From Microvirga lotononidis (GTDB taxonomy: Bacteria > Pseudomonadota > Alphaproteobacteria > Rhizobiales > Beijerinckiaceae): 64,000 bases of DNA. The notes beneath the pieces were generated by a model, which searched no databases, was not told where the DNA came from, and saw nothing but the letters and a program-made list of their open reading frames with translations. Shown piece by piece: positions 9,428 through 18,400 of the stretch. The stretch covers positions 4,602,001 to 4,666,000 of the forward strand of contig NZ_CP141048.1 of NCBI RefSeq assembly GCF_034627025.1, written 5' to 3'. Made by a program: the position numbers and the translations under genes. Each line of letters starts with the position of its first letter. Position 1 is the first letter of the stretch.

Positions 9428-9868
9428 TCACCGCATCACGCGCATGACCCGGCGGGACTGTGGATCCACCACGACGATCTTCTGGTCGGGCGAGATGAAG
9501 TAGACGTACCGCACCCCCGGCGAAAGGCCAGGAACCGACACGCTCTGCATGGCGCCGGTGTCGATCCAGTCCGGGACCGGGCTCCCGTGCCGGAGCTTGA
9601 CGCCGCTGGGCTCGGCATAGCGTGGCCCGACGTAATGAAGGTTGTCGGCAGGCATCTTCAGCCAGCCATCCTGGGTGTAGCCCACCGGTGTCACGCCGGC
9701 CGGGAGATCCGCCGGGTTCACGGCATAACCCAGGTCCGGATAGCTGGTTCCGCCTCCCGTGGCCGGATTGACCCTGAACGTCAGCGGCTGTGCGACCGCC
9801 ACGGTCGAGAACAGGGCGGCGCCCGCCACAAGCATCAGTCGTGTCGAAGAGTTCACAGGAAAGCGCAT
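9428..9868 (-). CDS. Secreted DUF1236-like protein
   Basis: A 146-residue exported protein. A Sec signal peptide is visible (MRFPVNSSTRLMLVAGAAL, cleavage near TVAVAQP). The C-terminal block VRYVYFISPDQKIVVVDP followed by QSRRVMRV matches the DUF1236 module found in Hyphomicrobiales periplasmic proteins. The start is set by a perfect AAGGAGG about five bases before the ATG; the longer frame has none. Function is unknown. Confidence 0.75.
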   Translation of the reverse strand: MRFPVNSSTRLMLVAGAALFSTVAVAQPLTFRVNPATGGGTSYPDLGYAVNPADLPAGVTPVGYTQDGWLKMPADNLHYVGPRYAEPSGVKLRHGSPVPDWIDTGAMQSVSVPGLSPGVRYVYFISPDQKIVVVDPQSRRVMRVMR

Positions 9869-10207
9869 CGGATCCTCCTTGCCGTCATCGGATGGAACGC
9901 AGGGCACTCACACGAAGCAGAAGGATAGGTGAATCGGAGCGACGTGCTTGACCGCAGGGGACGTCCGCTTGACCTTTTCCGCTAAGCCGAACCGGAAACG
10001 ACCGGATCCAGGTACAGGCACATGCGGCCACGGCCAGCTGCTGGATCGGACGGGCGGCACCAGTCCAGTGCAGCAAAGGCTTGTCCAGCCGGAACCTCCA
10101 AAGTCCGTGTCCAAAACGGGAGTTCGGCCCACGGCCGGAGGGGGCAAATCTTGTTCTCGGGCCAACGCAACCTAGTTGACGAACTTCTTCAGACGAGGAA
10201 GTTGCTC
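9869..10207. other. Intergenic region between DUF1236 gene and dehydrogenase gene
   Basis: 339 bases between divergently transcribed genes. It should hold both promoters. A GAGGAAG ribosome binding site precedes the ATG at 10208. I see no clear operator or structured element. Confidence 0.5.
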
Positions 10208-11179
10208 ATGCGCAGCGTCGTATTCGAACGTTTCGGCGATCCGGCCCAGGTATTGACCCTTGCCGAGCGTGAGCGGCCCGTGCCCGGGCCGGGGCAGGCG
10301 CTGGTGAGGATGGTCCTGTCCCCCATCCACAATCATGACCTGATGACCGTTGCCGGCACATATGGCATCAAGCCGCCGCTGCCGGCAATCGGCGGCACGG
10401 AGGCGCTCGGCGTGGTGGAGGAACTCGGGGACGGGGTCGAGAACCTCCAGGTCGGACAGCGCGTGATCGGTGGTGGCCAGCAGACCTGGGCTGATCACTA
10501 CCTGGTCGATGCCCGGCGTGCACGCCCCGTGCCCGATGGCATCGACGACGAGACCGCTTGCCAGCTCATCGCCATGCCGCTCAGCGCCAAGATGGTGCTG
10601 GCGGCCCTTGGCCTTCAGCGCGGCGACTGGCTCGTGCAGAACAGTGCCAATGGGGCGGTCGGACGGCTTCTGTCGCGCTTCGGCGGGGAGAAGGGCATCA
10701 ACGTGCTCGGACTCGTCCGGCGCGACGCGGCGGTCGCCGAGCTAGCGGCGGCCGGTATCACCAACGTCGTGTCGACCGAGCAGCCCGGCTGGGAAGCGCG
10801 CGCCCGCGATCTTGTCGGCGATGGACCAATCAGCGCCGGGCTGGACTCCGTCGGCGGGGATGGCCCCGCACAACTGGCGCGCTTGGTGGCCGACGGCGGC
10901 GAGATCGTCATTTTCGGCGCCATGAGCGGCCAGCCGATCCGCATTGACCCGTCTGTCATGATCTTCCAACAGATCACCATTCGAGGTTTCTGGGGCGCCA
11001 AGCCGGGCCTCGCACCCGAGGTGATCGGCGGTCTTCTCGAGGAAGTCCTCGCCGCGGCCGCCGGTGGCACGCTCACGCTCCCGGTCGACGCCACCTTCCC
11101 GCTCGATCAGATCGCCGACGCCGTGCGCGCCAGCAACGAACCCGGTCGCAAGGGCAAGGTTGTCCTACGCGGGCGGTGA
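10208..11179 (+). CDS. Zinc-type alcohol dehydrogenase-like / enoyl reductase (MDR superfamily)
   Basis: A 323-residue NAD(P)H-dependent oxidoreductase of the medium-chain dehydrogenase/reductase family. The N-terminal GroES-like domain (VVFERFGDPAQVLTL, GGTEALGVVEELG) is followed by a Rossmann domain with NSANGAVGRLL and a C-terminal GRKGKVVL. It lacks the zinc ligands of true alcohol dehydrogenases and resembles mitochondrial trans-2-enoyl-CoA reductase/quinone reductase-like members. Start at 10208 is preceded by GAGGAAG; the frame extends to 10022 without a plausible N-terminus. Substrate unknown. Confidence 0.88.
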   Translation: MRSVVFERFGDPAQVLTLAERERPVPGPGQALVRMVLSPIHNHDLMTVAGTYGIKPPLPAIGGTEALGVVEELGDGVENLQVGQRVIGGGQQTWADHYLVDARRARPVPDGIDDETACQLIAMPLSAKMVLAALGLQRGDWLVQNSANGAVGRLLSRFGGEKGINVLGLVRRDAAVAELAAAGITNVVSTEQPGWEARARDLVGDGPISAGLDSVGGDGPAQLARLVADGGEIVIFGAMSGQPIRIDPSVMIFQQITIRGFWGAKPGLAPEVIGGLLEEVLAAAAGGTLTLPVDATFPLDQIADAVRASNEPGRKGKVVLRGR

Positions 11180-11277
11180 TCGAGTTCGGAGGAGTGAGGC
11201 ATGGGGAGCGCATCATGGGCACCCGCCGCTTCGAGCCGCTTCACCTGTGCGGCAAGCGCCCATCGCGGGATGAGTCC

Positions 11278-11397
11278 AGGTGACTGTGGCGGTCGGCGGG
11301 CCCGCCCGGTCTTGGCCGAGCGGCGATTGCGCGCGAGCGAGGCGCAGATGCGCTCCACGATCCAGCGCTGCGGAAGAACCGCAAACTCGGAGCGCAT
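11278..11397 (-). pseudogene. IS5-type transposase C-terminal remnant
   Basis: On the minus strand about 40 codons read RSEFAVLPQRWIVERICASL followed by ARNRRSAKT. This matches the conserved end of IS5-group transposases (typically VLPRRWVVERTFAWL then NRRLAKDFE). The remainder of the element and its terminal repeats are not seen, so it is a decayed fragment lying between the dehydrogenase and a membrane protein gene. Confidence 0.6.
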
Positions 11398-11440
11398 GTC
11401 AGGTGCGGGCGGATCGGTCGTCCTCGCGCGCACCGAGTCC

Positions 11441-11935
11441 CTACTCGCCCCGTTTGACCCGAACCCACTCGCGTTTGAGAATTGCCTGCGAGAGCTTGAT
11501 GATGTCGCGGCTGATGACGTCGATGCGCTCCTCGATGCTCCCGTCGGGCGACGGTGACCGGAGCTGCTCGACCGCATCGTTCATCAAGGACTTGAGCTGC
11601 TGATGATCCTTCTCCAGCGGGTTCAACATGAGTTCGGTCTTCGACACGGTCCCGAGCAGGCTCTCCACCCGTCGGAACAACTCGGGATCCCGGGCGATGA
11701 CGGTGCCGATGGGCTCCTCCACGGTGTGGCGCACCGCGGCCGTGGTCAGAAGCTGCGAATTGAGGCTCGCGACGAGATCGCGCATCGTCTCGATCCACCT
11801 CTGGCGGTTGACCGACAGCACGTTCGCCTTGAACTCGATTTTCGCGTTTCTCGTGCTGACCAACGCGCCCGCAACCGAGGCGATCATTGCGTTGCTGGCG
11901 AAGACCAGGGTGATCCACTGCGGGTTGATGTCCAT
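11441..11935 (-). CDS. Membrane-anchored coiled-coil protein of unknown function
   Basis: A 164-residue protein with one N-terminal transmembrane helix (WITLVFASNAMIASVAGALV), then a long polar, helix-prone region (ALVSTRNAKIEFKANVLSVN, RQRWIETMRDLVASL) that should face the cytoplasm. I do not recognise a function. The start at 11935 is preceded by AAAGGAC; the frame extends upstream but without the family-like N-terminus. A palindromic repeat block lies upstream at 12066-12234. Confidence 0.75.
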   Translation of the reverse strand: MDINPQWITLVFASNAMIASVAGALVSTRNAKIEFKANVLSVNRQRWIETMRDLVASLNSQLLTTAAVRHTVEEPIGTVIARDPELFRRVESLLGTVSKTELMLNPLEKDHQQLKSLMNDAVEQLRSPSPDGSIEERIDVISRDIIKLSQAILKREWVRVKRGE

Positions 11936-12129
11936 GATCGTTGTCCTTTTCGCATGCGATGGGAGCGTGGCCCCAGCGGCCGCGAGCCGCCGGGGCCTGG
12001 GAGGCATTCACATGGGCCGCGTGCGGGGGACAGGACCGCGGTCCGGAACGCCTGCCAATTCGGTCAGCGCCGTCTAGAGCATCGGACGTGGAATCGAACT
12101 CGCATCCGATGCTCCCCTTTTCTGGTTTG

Positions 12130-12233
12130 ACGCATTTCTCCGCGCAAAACCGGTTCTCACTTTTGCATTCGATGCTTGTGGTCCGACGCATCTTTCCACG
12201 CAAAACCGGTTCCCACTTTTGCGTTCGATGCTT
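12130..12233. repeat. Two tandem copies of a ~50-bp intergenic repeat
   Basis: Copy A 12130-12178 and copy B 12183-12233 share the frame GACGCAT..TTCC.CGCAAAAC then CGGTTC.CACTTTTGC and GATGCTT, with a few substitutions. A degenerate third part starts near 12080. The motif resembles a repeat widely scattered in Hyphomicrobiales genomes. It occupies the gap between the RND pump stop and the upstream gene. Confidence 0.7.
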
Positions 12234-15200
12234 TAGGCCAGCTCACGAAACCTCTCGGGTTCATGCATCGCCTCTGCGGCCGACTCGTCCGGCTTGGAGA
12301 GGGAGGGCGCCTTGATGCGGAACCAGGCCACGTACAGCGCCGGCAGGAACAGCAGGGTGAGCAGCGTGCCCACGATGATCCCACCCATCATCGCGTAGGC
12401 CATCGGGCCCCAGAACACCTCGCGTGAGATCGGGATCAGCGCCAGGCTGGCCGCCGCCGCCGTCAGCAGGATCGGTCGCGTCCGGTGCAGGGTGGCGTCG
12501 ACCACCGCCTCCCACGCGTCCCAGCCCTCCCGCCGGTGCTCCTCGATCTGCACGACCAGGATCACCGAGTTGCGGATCAGGATGCCGACCAGCGCCAGCA
12601 CGCCCAGGATGGCCACGAAGCCCAAGGGAGCTCCGCTGGGCAGCATCGCGGCCACCACGCCGATCAGCCCGAGCGGCGCGACCGCAACCACCAGGAACAG
12701 CCGCGAGAAGCTCTGGAGCTGAACCATCAGGATCGTCGCCATGATGAACAGCATGAGCGGGACGACCGCTGCGATCGGCCCTTGGGACTTGGCGCTCTCC
12801 TCCACGGGACCGCCCACCGCCACCCGGTAGCCGGCCGGGAGCGTGCGGACGAATTCCTGCACCTTGGGCTCGAGCTGCCGAACGACCGTGGCCGGTTGGG
12901 TCGCATCGGCGATGCTGCCCCGGACCGTGATAGTCGGCAGCCGGGTGCGGCGCCAGATCACGGGTTGTTCGAGCTCGTAATGGAAGGTCGCGACGGCCGC
13001 CAGCGGCACGGACTGGCCGTTCCGGCCCGGCAATTGCAGGTTCTGGAGCGTCTCGATCGACTGGCGCTCCGCAAAGAGCGCGCGCTCCACCACGTCGACC
13101 AGATAGATCGAGTCGCGCACCTGGGTGATGCTCGTTCCGCCCACGATGCCGTTGAGGGCGCCGGCGATGTCCTGCGAGGTGACGCCGAGCTGGCGGGCCT
13201 TGTCCTGGAGCACGTCCACCTTCACCACGCGGGCGGGCTCGTTCCAGTTGAAGCCGATATCGGTGACCAGGGGATTCTCGCCCACGACCGTCGCGAGCTG
13301 CTGTGCCAGCTTCCGCACGGTCTGGACGTCGGGCCCGCTGATCCGGTACTGCACCGGACGTCCGGCCGGCGGCCCCAGCGCCAGCAGGTCCACGTACACG
13401 TCCATGCCGGCGAATTCCTGTCGGGCCAGGGTCTTGATCCTGGTCCGGAGGCGCTCACGGGCCTCGATGCTCTTGGTGACGATGACGATCTGGCCGTAGT
13501 TGGGGTTCGCCGGCTGCGGATCGAACGAGAGGATGAACCGCACGGCGCCCTGGCCGACATAGGACGACCAGTGATCGATGTCGGGGTCACCCGCGAGCTT
13601 GGCTTCGAAGCGGTCCATCTGCGCTTTCGTCTCCGCGATCGAGGCGTTCTGCGGCAGGGTGAAGTCGACGAGGAGCTCGGTACGGTCCGAAGACGGGAAG
13701 AACTGCTGCTCGACGAACCGCAATCCGTAAAGCGAAGCGCCGAACAGCGCGACCGCCACGCCGATGGTCACCCAGCGCCAGCGCATGACGCCGTCGAGCA
13801 CGTGCGAGAACATCCTCCCGAGACGACCCGGCTCGTCGTGATGCTTCTTCATCGTCTTCGGCAGGAGCGTCACGCCGAGCAGGGGCGCGAACAGCACCGC
13901 GACGATCCACGACAACAGCAGGGAGACTGCGATCACCACGAACAGCGTGAACGTGTACTCGCCCGCGTTGCTGCTGTTGAGGCCGACCGGGATGAAGCTC
14001 GCGACGGTGACGAGCGTTCCGGTGAGCATCGGGAACGCGGTCGAGGTGTAGACGGCGGTGGCGGCCTTGCGCAGGGTGTCGCCGGCCTCCAGCCGCGCCA
14101 CCATCATTTCGACCGCGATCATGGCGTCGTCGACCAGAAGGCCGAGCGCGATGATGAGCGCGCCGAGCGAGATCCGCTGCAACGAGATGCCGAGATACTG
14201 CATCACCATGAACGTCATGGCGAGCACGAGCGGAATCGACAGCGCCACTACGAGACCGGCCCGCATGCCGAGACTGACGAAGCTGACCACCAGCACGATC
14301 GCCACGGCCTCGAACAGCGCCTTGGTGAAGCCGCCGACGGCCTCCTCGACAACGACGGGCTGATCGGCCACGAGGTGCACGCCGACGCCGATGGGCAGTT
14401 CGCCGACGATCTTGTCCATCTGCTCCTCCAGCGCCTTGCCGAATTCCAGCAGGTTCGCGCCGGTCTTCATACCGATCGCGAGCCCGATCGCGGGCTGGCC
14501 GTTGAACCGGAACAGCGCCTGTGGCGGGTCGACGTAGCCGCGGCTGATGGTGGCGATGTCGCTGAGGCGGAAGAAGCGGTCGTTGATGCGCAGGTTGAGA
14601 TTGCGCAGGCTCTCTTCCGAAGAGAACTGCCCCGTCACACGGACGCTGATGCGCTCGGGCCCGGCCTGGATGACGCCGGAGGGCGTGATGGCGTTCTGGG
14701 CCTGGAGCGTGCGCACGACGTCCTGCTGGCTGATTCCGAGGGCGGCGATCTCGCGCGTCGAGAACTCCAGGAAGATCACCTCGTCCTGGGCGCCGATCAA
14801 GTTGACCTTGCCGACATTGGGCACCGTCAGCACCTTGGCCCGCACGTCCTCGACGTAGTCGCGTAACTGCCGCTGCGTCAGGCCATCCGCGGTGAACGCA
14901 TAGACGTTGCCGTACACGTCGCCGAAATCGTCGTTGAAGAAGGGCCCCACGACGCCCTGTGGCAGTTCCCGCCTGATGTCGTTGACCATGTTCCGGACCC
15001 GCACCCAGACGTCGGGCACATCGCGGCTTTTGATCGTGTCCTTCAGGTTGACGTAGATCACGGTCTGGCCCGGCGTGGTCTGGCTGCGGGTGTAGTCGAG
15101 GGAGTCGAGTTCCTCGAGCTTCTTCTCGATCCGGTCGGTGACCTGGCGGGCTGTGTCCTCGACGGTGGCGCCGGGCCACTGGGCGGCGATCACCATCGTC

Positions 15201-15340
15201 TTGATGGTGAACGACGGATCCTCCTCGCGTCCGAGGGTCACGTAGGCGAGGATGCCCGCGATGGCGGAGACGATCATGAAGTACCAGACGAGGGAGCGGT
15301 GCTCGAGCGCCCAGTCGGACAGGTTGAAGCGGTGGTTCAT
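12233..15340 (-). CDS. RND-family multidrug efflux permease (AcrB/HAE1-like)
   Basis: A 1035-residue inner-membrane proton/drug antiporter, the usual length for RND pumps. It has an N-terminal transmembrane helix, a periplasmic PATVEDTARQVTDRIE segment, and the proton-relay aspartate pair in TM4 (ALGLLVDDAMIAVEMM). The C-terminal half repeats the fold (ILIRNSVILVVQIEEHRREG). It is the last gene of an operon with two adaptor genes (15337 overlaps its start by four bases). No outer-membrane channel gene is present, so it must borrow one. Substrate is not readable from sequence. Confidence 0.95.
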   Translation of the reverse strand: MNHRFNLSDWALEHRSLVWYFMIVSAIAGILAYVTLGREEDPSFTIKTMVIAAQWPGATVEDTARQVTDRIEKKLEELDSLDYTRSQTTPGQTVIYVNLKDTIKSRDVPDVWVRVRNMVNDIRRELPQGVVGPFFNDDFGDVYGNVYAFTADGLTQRQLRDYVEDVRAKVLTVPNVGKVNLIGAQDEVIFLEFSTREIAALGISQQDVVRTLQAQNAITPSGVIQAGPERISVRVTGQFSSEESLRNLNLRINDRFFRLSDIATISRGYVDPPQALFRFNGQPAIGLAIGMKTGANLLEFGKALEEQMDKIVGELPIGVGVHLVADQPVVVEEAVGGFTKALFEAVAIVLVVSFVSLGMRAGLVVALSIPLVLAMTFMVMQYLGISLQRISLGALIIALGLLVDDAMIAVEMMVARLEAGDTLRKAATAVYTSTAFPMLTGTLVTVASFIPVGLNSSNAGEYTFTLFVVIAVSLLLSWIVAVLFAPLLGVTLLPKTMKKHHDEPGRLGRMFSHVLDGVMRWRWVTIGVAVALFGASLYGLRFVEQQFFPSSDRTELLVDFTLPQNASIAETKAQMDRFEAKLAGDPDIDHWSSYVGQGAVRFILSFDPQPANPNYGQIVIVTKSIEARERLRTRIKTLARQEFAGMDVYVDLLALGPPAGRPVQYRISGPDVQTVRKLAQQLATVVGENPLVTDIGFNWNEPARVVKVDVLQDKARQLGVTSQDIAGALNGIVGGTSITQVRDSIYLVDVVERALFAERQSIETLQNLQLPGRNGQSVPLAAVATFHYELEQPVIWRRTRLPTITVRGSIADATQPATVVRQLEPKVQEFVRTLPAGYRVAVGGPVEESAKSQGPIAAVVPLMLFIMATILMVQLQSFSRLFLVVAVAPLGLIGVVAAMLPSGAPLGFVAILGVLALVGILIRNSVILVVQIEEHRREGWDAWEAVVDATLHRTRPILLTAAAASLALIPISREVFWGPMAYAMMGGIIVGTLLTLLFLPALYVAWFRIKAPSLSKPDESAAEAMHEPERFRELA

Positions 15341-16416
15341 GGCAAGGCCTCGTCGGCGATCTTGACTGGCTGGTTCGGGGTCAGGCTGTGCACGCCGGCG
15401 GTGACCACGCGCATGCCGGGCGCGATCCCGTCCTGGATGCGAATGGAGGATCCGTCCCGTGCGGCGACCGTCACCTCTTGGGTCGATACGGTCCCGGTCG
15501 CCGGATCGACCGTCCAGACCATCGTCCTGCCGTCCTGCTCCAGCAGGGCCGAGGACGGCAGCTCGATATCCGCAGGAGCCTGCGTCACGGCGGTGGCCGT
15601 GATCGTCGTTCCGAGCCGGAAACTCTCCGGCGGAGCATCGAGAGTGATCCGCATCCGCCGCGTCCGGGTGGCGGGATCCGCCTGCGGGGCGATCTCCCGC
15701 ACGGTTCCGGCCGCCCTCACCGAAGGATCCAGTTGCAGCGCGATTTCGAAGCGGGCGCCCGGTCGCAGGCCCTGCCCGACGTTCTCCGGCAGGTCTATCA
15801 CCGCCTCCCTGATGTCCGGGCGCGCCACGGTGACGACCGTCTGCCCCGGTTGGACCACCTCGCCGAGTTCCACCTCGGCGGCCGTGATCACGCCGTCGAA
15901 GTCGGCCCGGAGTTCGGTATAGCCGAGTTGCTCCACGGCCTTGTCGAGATCCGCCCTGGCGCGGGTGACGCCCGCCTCCGCGGTCTCGCGGGCCTGCCGG
16001 GCGGCGTCGAACTGGGCCTGGTTGGCGATCTTCTGCTCGAGCAGCGTGCGCTGGCGGGTCTCGGTCGCGGAGGCATTCTCGAGGCGGGCGGTCGCGCTGG
16101 CGAGATCAGACTGCGCCGAGCGCACCGCAAGCTGGTAGGCGACAGGGTCAAGCGTGGCCAGCCGCTGGTCCTTCCTGACCACGTCGCCCACATTGACGTC
16201 ACGGCTGACGATGCGCCCGAGCACCCGGAAACCGTGGTCGGACTTATAGCGGGGCTCGACGGTTCCGGCGAAGCCCGCGATCCGCCCGGCCTGCGGGGTG
16301 ACGACGACGGACAGGACGGGTCGAGGCGCCGGCGCCACGGCGTGCTTCTGCTCCTGGCAGGCGGCGAGCAGGCCGACCGCGCTCACGACGATGGAAGAGA
16401 TCAGGATCGGCTTCAT
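15337..16416 (-). CDS. RND periplasmic adaptor lipoprotein (second of two)
   Basis: A 359-residue HlyD/AcrA-type membrane fusion protein. A lipobox (VGLLAACQ) follows a hydrophobic stretch, so it is predicted to be lipid-anchored. Typical adaptor blocks are visible: VEPRYKSDHGFRVLGRI, a coiled-coil hairpin (LASATARLENASATETRQRT), and the barrel segment LRADFDGVITAAEVELGE. The ATG at 16416 overlaps the stop of the upstream adaptor (ATGA), showing translational coupling; the frame upstream of it is a shadow. Confidence 0.93.
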   Translation of the reverse strand: MKPILISSIVVSAVGLLAACQEQKHAVAPAPRPVLSVVVTPQAGRIAGFAGTVEPRYKSDHGFRVLGRIVSRDVNVGDVVRKDQRLATLDPVAYQLAVRSAQSDLASATARLENASATETRQRTLLEQKIANQAQFDAARQARETAEAGVTRARADLDKAVEQLGYTELRADFDGVITAAEVELGEVVQPGQTVVTVARPDIREAVIDLPENVGQGLRPGARFEIALQLDPSVRAAGTVREIAPQADPATRTRRMRITLDAPPESFRLGTTITATAVTQAPADIELPSSALLEQDGRTMVWTVDPATGTVSTQEVTVAARDGSSIRIQDGIAPGMRVVTAGVHSLTPNQPVKIADEALP

Positions 16417-17519
16417 AGGCTTGCTCCTTCGGCGAACGCGACGACCTGCCGGGGACGCAGGAACTGCGTCCCGGCGGTCACGACGACTTCGCCGGGTTCG
16501 AGGCCTTGCCGCACGATGACTCTGCCGGTCTCGTAGCCTTCGATGTCGATCGGTTTCAGCGCCACGGCCCTGGTGCGTGGGTCGACGGTCCACACGGCCG
16601 GACGCCCGTTCTCGCTGGACAGGGCGCCGAACGGCACCGTCACGAGCCTTCGTGGCTGGAAATGCCCCTCCCCGACCACGGCGGCGCCGAGCGTCATGGC
16701 AGCCGGCGGGTTCTCGATACCGACCTTGACCCTTACGGTGCCGGTGGCCGGATCCACCGTCGGGGAGATCTGGCGCACGCGGCCCTTCGCGCGCACGGTC
16801 GGATCGGACAGAAGCGTCAGCGCAACGGAAGGTTCGGCGGGTTCGTGGATGAAGATCGACTCGTGGACCTGGAACGCCGCGTCGCGCGGTCCATCCTGGG
16901 CGATCGAGTAAACGGTCTGCGCCGTCTGCACGACCTGCCCCGTCTCAGCCTTGCGGGCCGTGATGACGCCGGCGACGCCCGCCCGCAGGACGGTGTCGGA
17001 CAGGTGGTCGCGGGCGGTGCCGAGCTGGGCGTTTGCGGTATCGAGGGCGGCCTGCGCCGTCCGGTAGGCTTCTTGAGCCTGATCGTGGTCCCGCTTGGTC
17101 GTGAAGCCCTGGATGAGGAGAGCCTTCTGACGCTCGTATGTCGAGGTTGCCTCGCGGAGCACGGCCCGGGCCGCCTGGACGGCGGCCTCGGCGGCCGTCA
17201 CGGTCGCCTGTTGCTGCTGCGGGTCGAGCGTGGCCAGAATCTGGTCGGCCGCGACATGGTCACCGACATCGACGAGACGCTCGCTGACCCGGCCGGCCAC
17301 CCGGAAGGACAGGTCGCTCTCGACCTTGGCGCGGATCTCGCCGGTGAGCCGAACCGTTGGCGCATAGTCGCTCAAGGAGACGGCCTCGACCTGCACCATG
17401 GTCGGGAGGCTGGGCGGCCGGCTCGCCTCCTGTTGGCAGGCCGTGAGACTCAGGGCGCTCATGAGCGCCAGGCCTGCCGGAGCAAGGCGGCGCGTATCTG
17501 CAAGGGTGCAGGAAGTCAT
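16413..17519 (-). CDS. RND periplasmic adaptor lipoprotein (first of two)
   Basis: A 368-residue membrane fusion protein beginning MTSCTLADTRRLAPAGLA and a lipobox LSLTACQ. Adaptor features: VRLTGEIRAKVESDLSFRVA, a long coiled-coil (VTAAEAAVQAARAVLREATS) and VLRAGVAGVITARKAETG. It is the first gene of the efflux operon and is only partly similar to the second adaptor. Two adaptors with one permease suggest a mixed adaptor ring or interchangeable use. It is divergent from a TetR regulator, which probably represses the operon. Confidence 0.93.
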   Translation of the reverse strand: MTSCTLADTRRLAPAGLALMSALSLTACQQEASRPPSLPTMVQVEAVSLSDYAPTVRLTGEIRAKVESDLSFRVAGRVSERLVDVGDHVAADQILATLDPQQQQATVTAAEAAVQAARAVLREATSTYERQKALLIQGFTTKRDHDQAQEAYRTAQAALDTANAQLGTARDHLSDTVLRAGVAGVITARKAETGQVVQTAQTVYSIAQDGPRDAAFQVHESIFIHEPAEPSVALTLLSDPTVRAKGRVRQISPTVDPATGTVRVKVGIENPPAAMTLGAAVVGEGHFQPRRLVTVPFGALSSENGRPAVWTVDPRTRAVALKPIDIEGYETGRVIVRQGLEPGEVVVTAGTQFLRPRQVVAFAEGASL

Positions 17520-17685
17520 CGGTCCACTCGGTTGTCCAGGGTACGAAGTTTCGAACTCACGGGCCCCGCCCTCGAAGAAGGCTCAGGCAATCAGGAACTG
17601 TTCGTGTGCCAGGTTTATTGGCGCCTCCCATCCGCATGGCCGATGGGGCTTCCGAGCAGAAGCAGCACTCTGCCCTACTCTCGAT

Positions 17686-17717
17686 TTGAACTTTTACGTC
17701 AAATCGACTATATAGTC
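17686..17717 (+). promoter_or_regulatory. TetR promoter with overlapping palindromic operator
   Basis: TTGAAC at 17686-17691, 17 bases, then TATATA at 17709-17714. The -10 lies inside a perfect 12-base palindrome GACTATATAGTC (17706-17717). A TetR dimer bound here would block its own promoter and, being in the shared intergenic region, possibly the efflux operon. Confidence 0.6.
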
Positions 17718-17755
17718 AATATGAGATTTGAAGAATCGTGTAATGAGGATCCCGC

Positions 17756-18400
17756 ATGGCGAAGATTGACGCGGCCCGCAGGGCAGAGATTGGTCGAGAG
17801 AAGCGTGCCAGGACCCGGGCGCAGATCCTGGAAGCGGGCACGATGCTTCTCGCGGAGCGACCGCCCGAGGCGCTCACGGTGGATGCGATCGTGGAGGCGG
17901 CAGGCGTCGCAAAGGGAACGTTCTACTATCATTTCCAGAGCATCGACGAACTGGCCGCCGCAGTGGGCGCAAAGCTTGGGGAGACCTTCGACGACCTGTT
18001 GACCGCCGCCAGGCTCGAACTATCCGACCCCATCGCGCGCCTGTCCTTCGCCTTCACGCAGTTCCTGGAGAAGGCGGTTTCGGACCCGATCTGGGCTCGG
18101 CTCGTGGTCCAGAGCGCGCAGGCCCCCACGGAATTCGCTCGCGGCATTCGCGCCCATCTCAAGGCCGATCTCACCGAGGCCATCGACCAGGGCCGCCTGA
18201 GCGTGCGGGAGGTGGAACTCGCGACCGACATCGTGATGGGCATCTGGCTACAGGTCGTGCGCGGCAGTCTCGAACGACGGGCCACTCCGGACCTGGCATG
18301 CAAAACGCTTCACGCCGTGCTCCGGGCCCTTGGCGCATCCGAACCCGTCATGGAAGTCGTGCCCAACAGGGCAAATCGGTCGACCCAGGGGACGACGTGA
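17756..18400 (+). CDS. TetR-family repressor
   Basis: A 214-residue regulator. The N-terminal DNA-binding domain shows the TetR helix-turn-helix (ALTVDAIVEAAGVAKGTFYYHF at about residues 40-61). The C-terminal part is an all-helical ligand domain (IARLSFAFTQFLEKAVSDPI). It is transcribed away from the two-adaptor RND operon, the classic layout of a local drug-responsive repressor. The ATG at 17756 directly follows an AT-rich promoter region with a palindrome over the -10 box, pointing to autoregulation. Confidence 0.93.
   Translation: MAKIDAARRAEIGREKRARTRAQILEAGTMLLAERPPEALTVDAIVEAAGVAKGTFYYHFQSIDELAAAVGAKLGETFDDLLTAARLELSDPIARLSFAFTQFLEKAVSDPIWARLVVQSAQAPTEFARGIRAHLKADLTEAIDQGRLSVREVELATDIVMGIWLQVVRGSLERRATPDLACKTLHAVLRALGASEPVMEVVPNRANRSTQGTT

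Noticed and set aside
12485..14866. 793-codon open frame on the plus strand
   Set aside because: It is antisense to the RND permease; the product is His/Asp/Arg-rich low complexity, typical of shadows in GC-rich genes.
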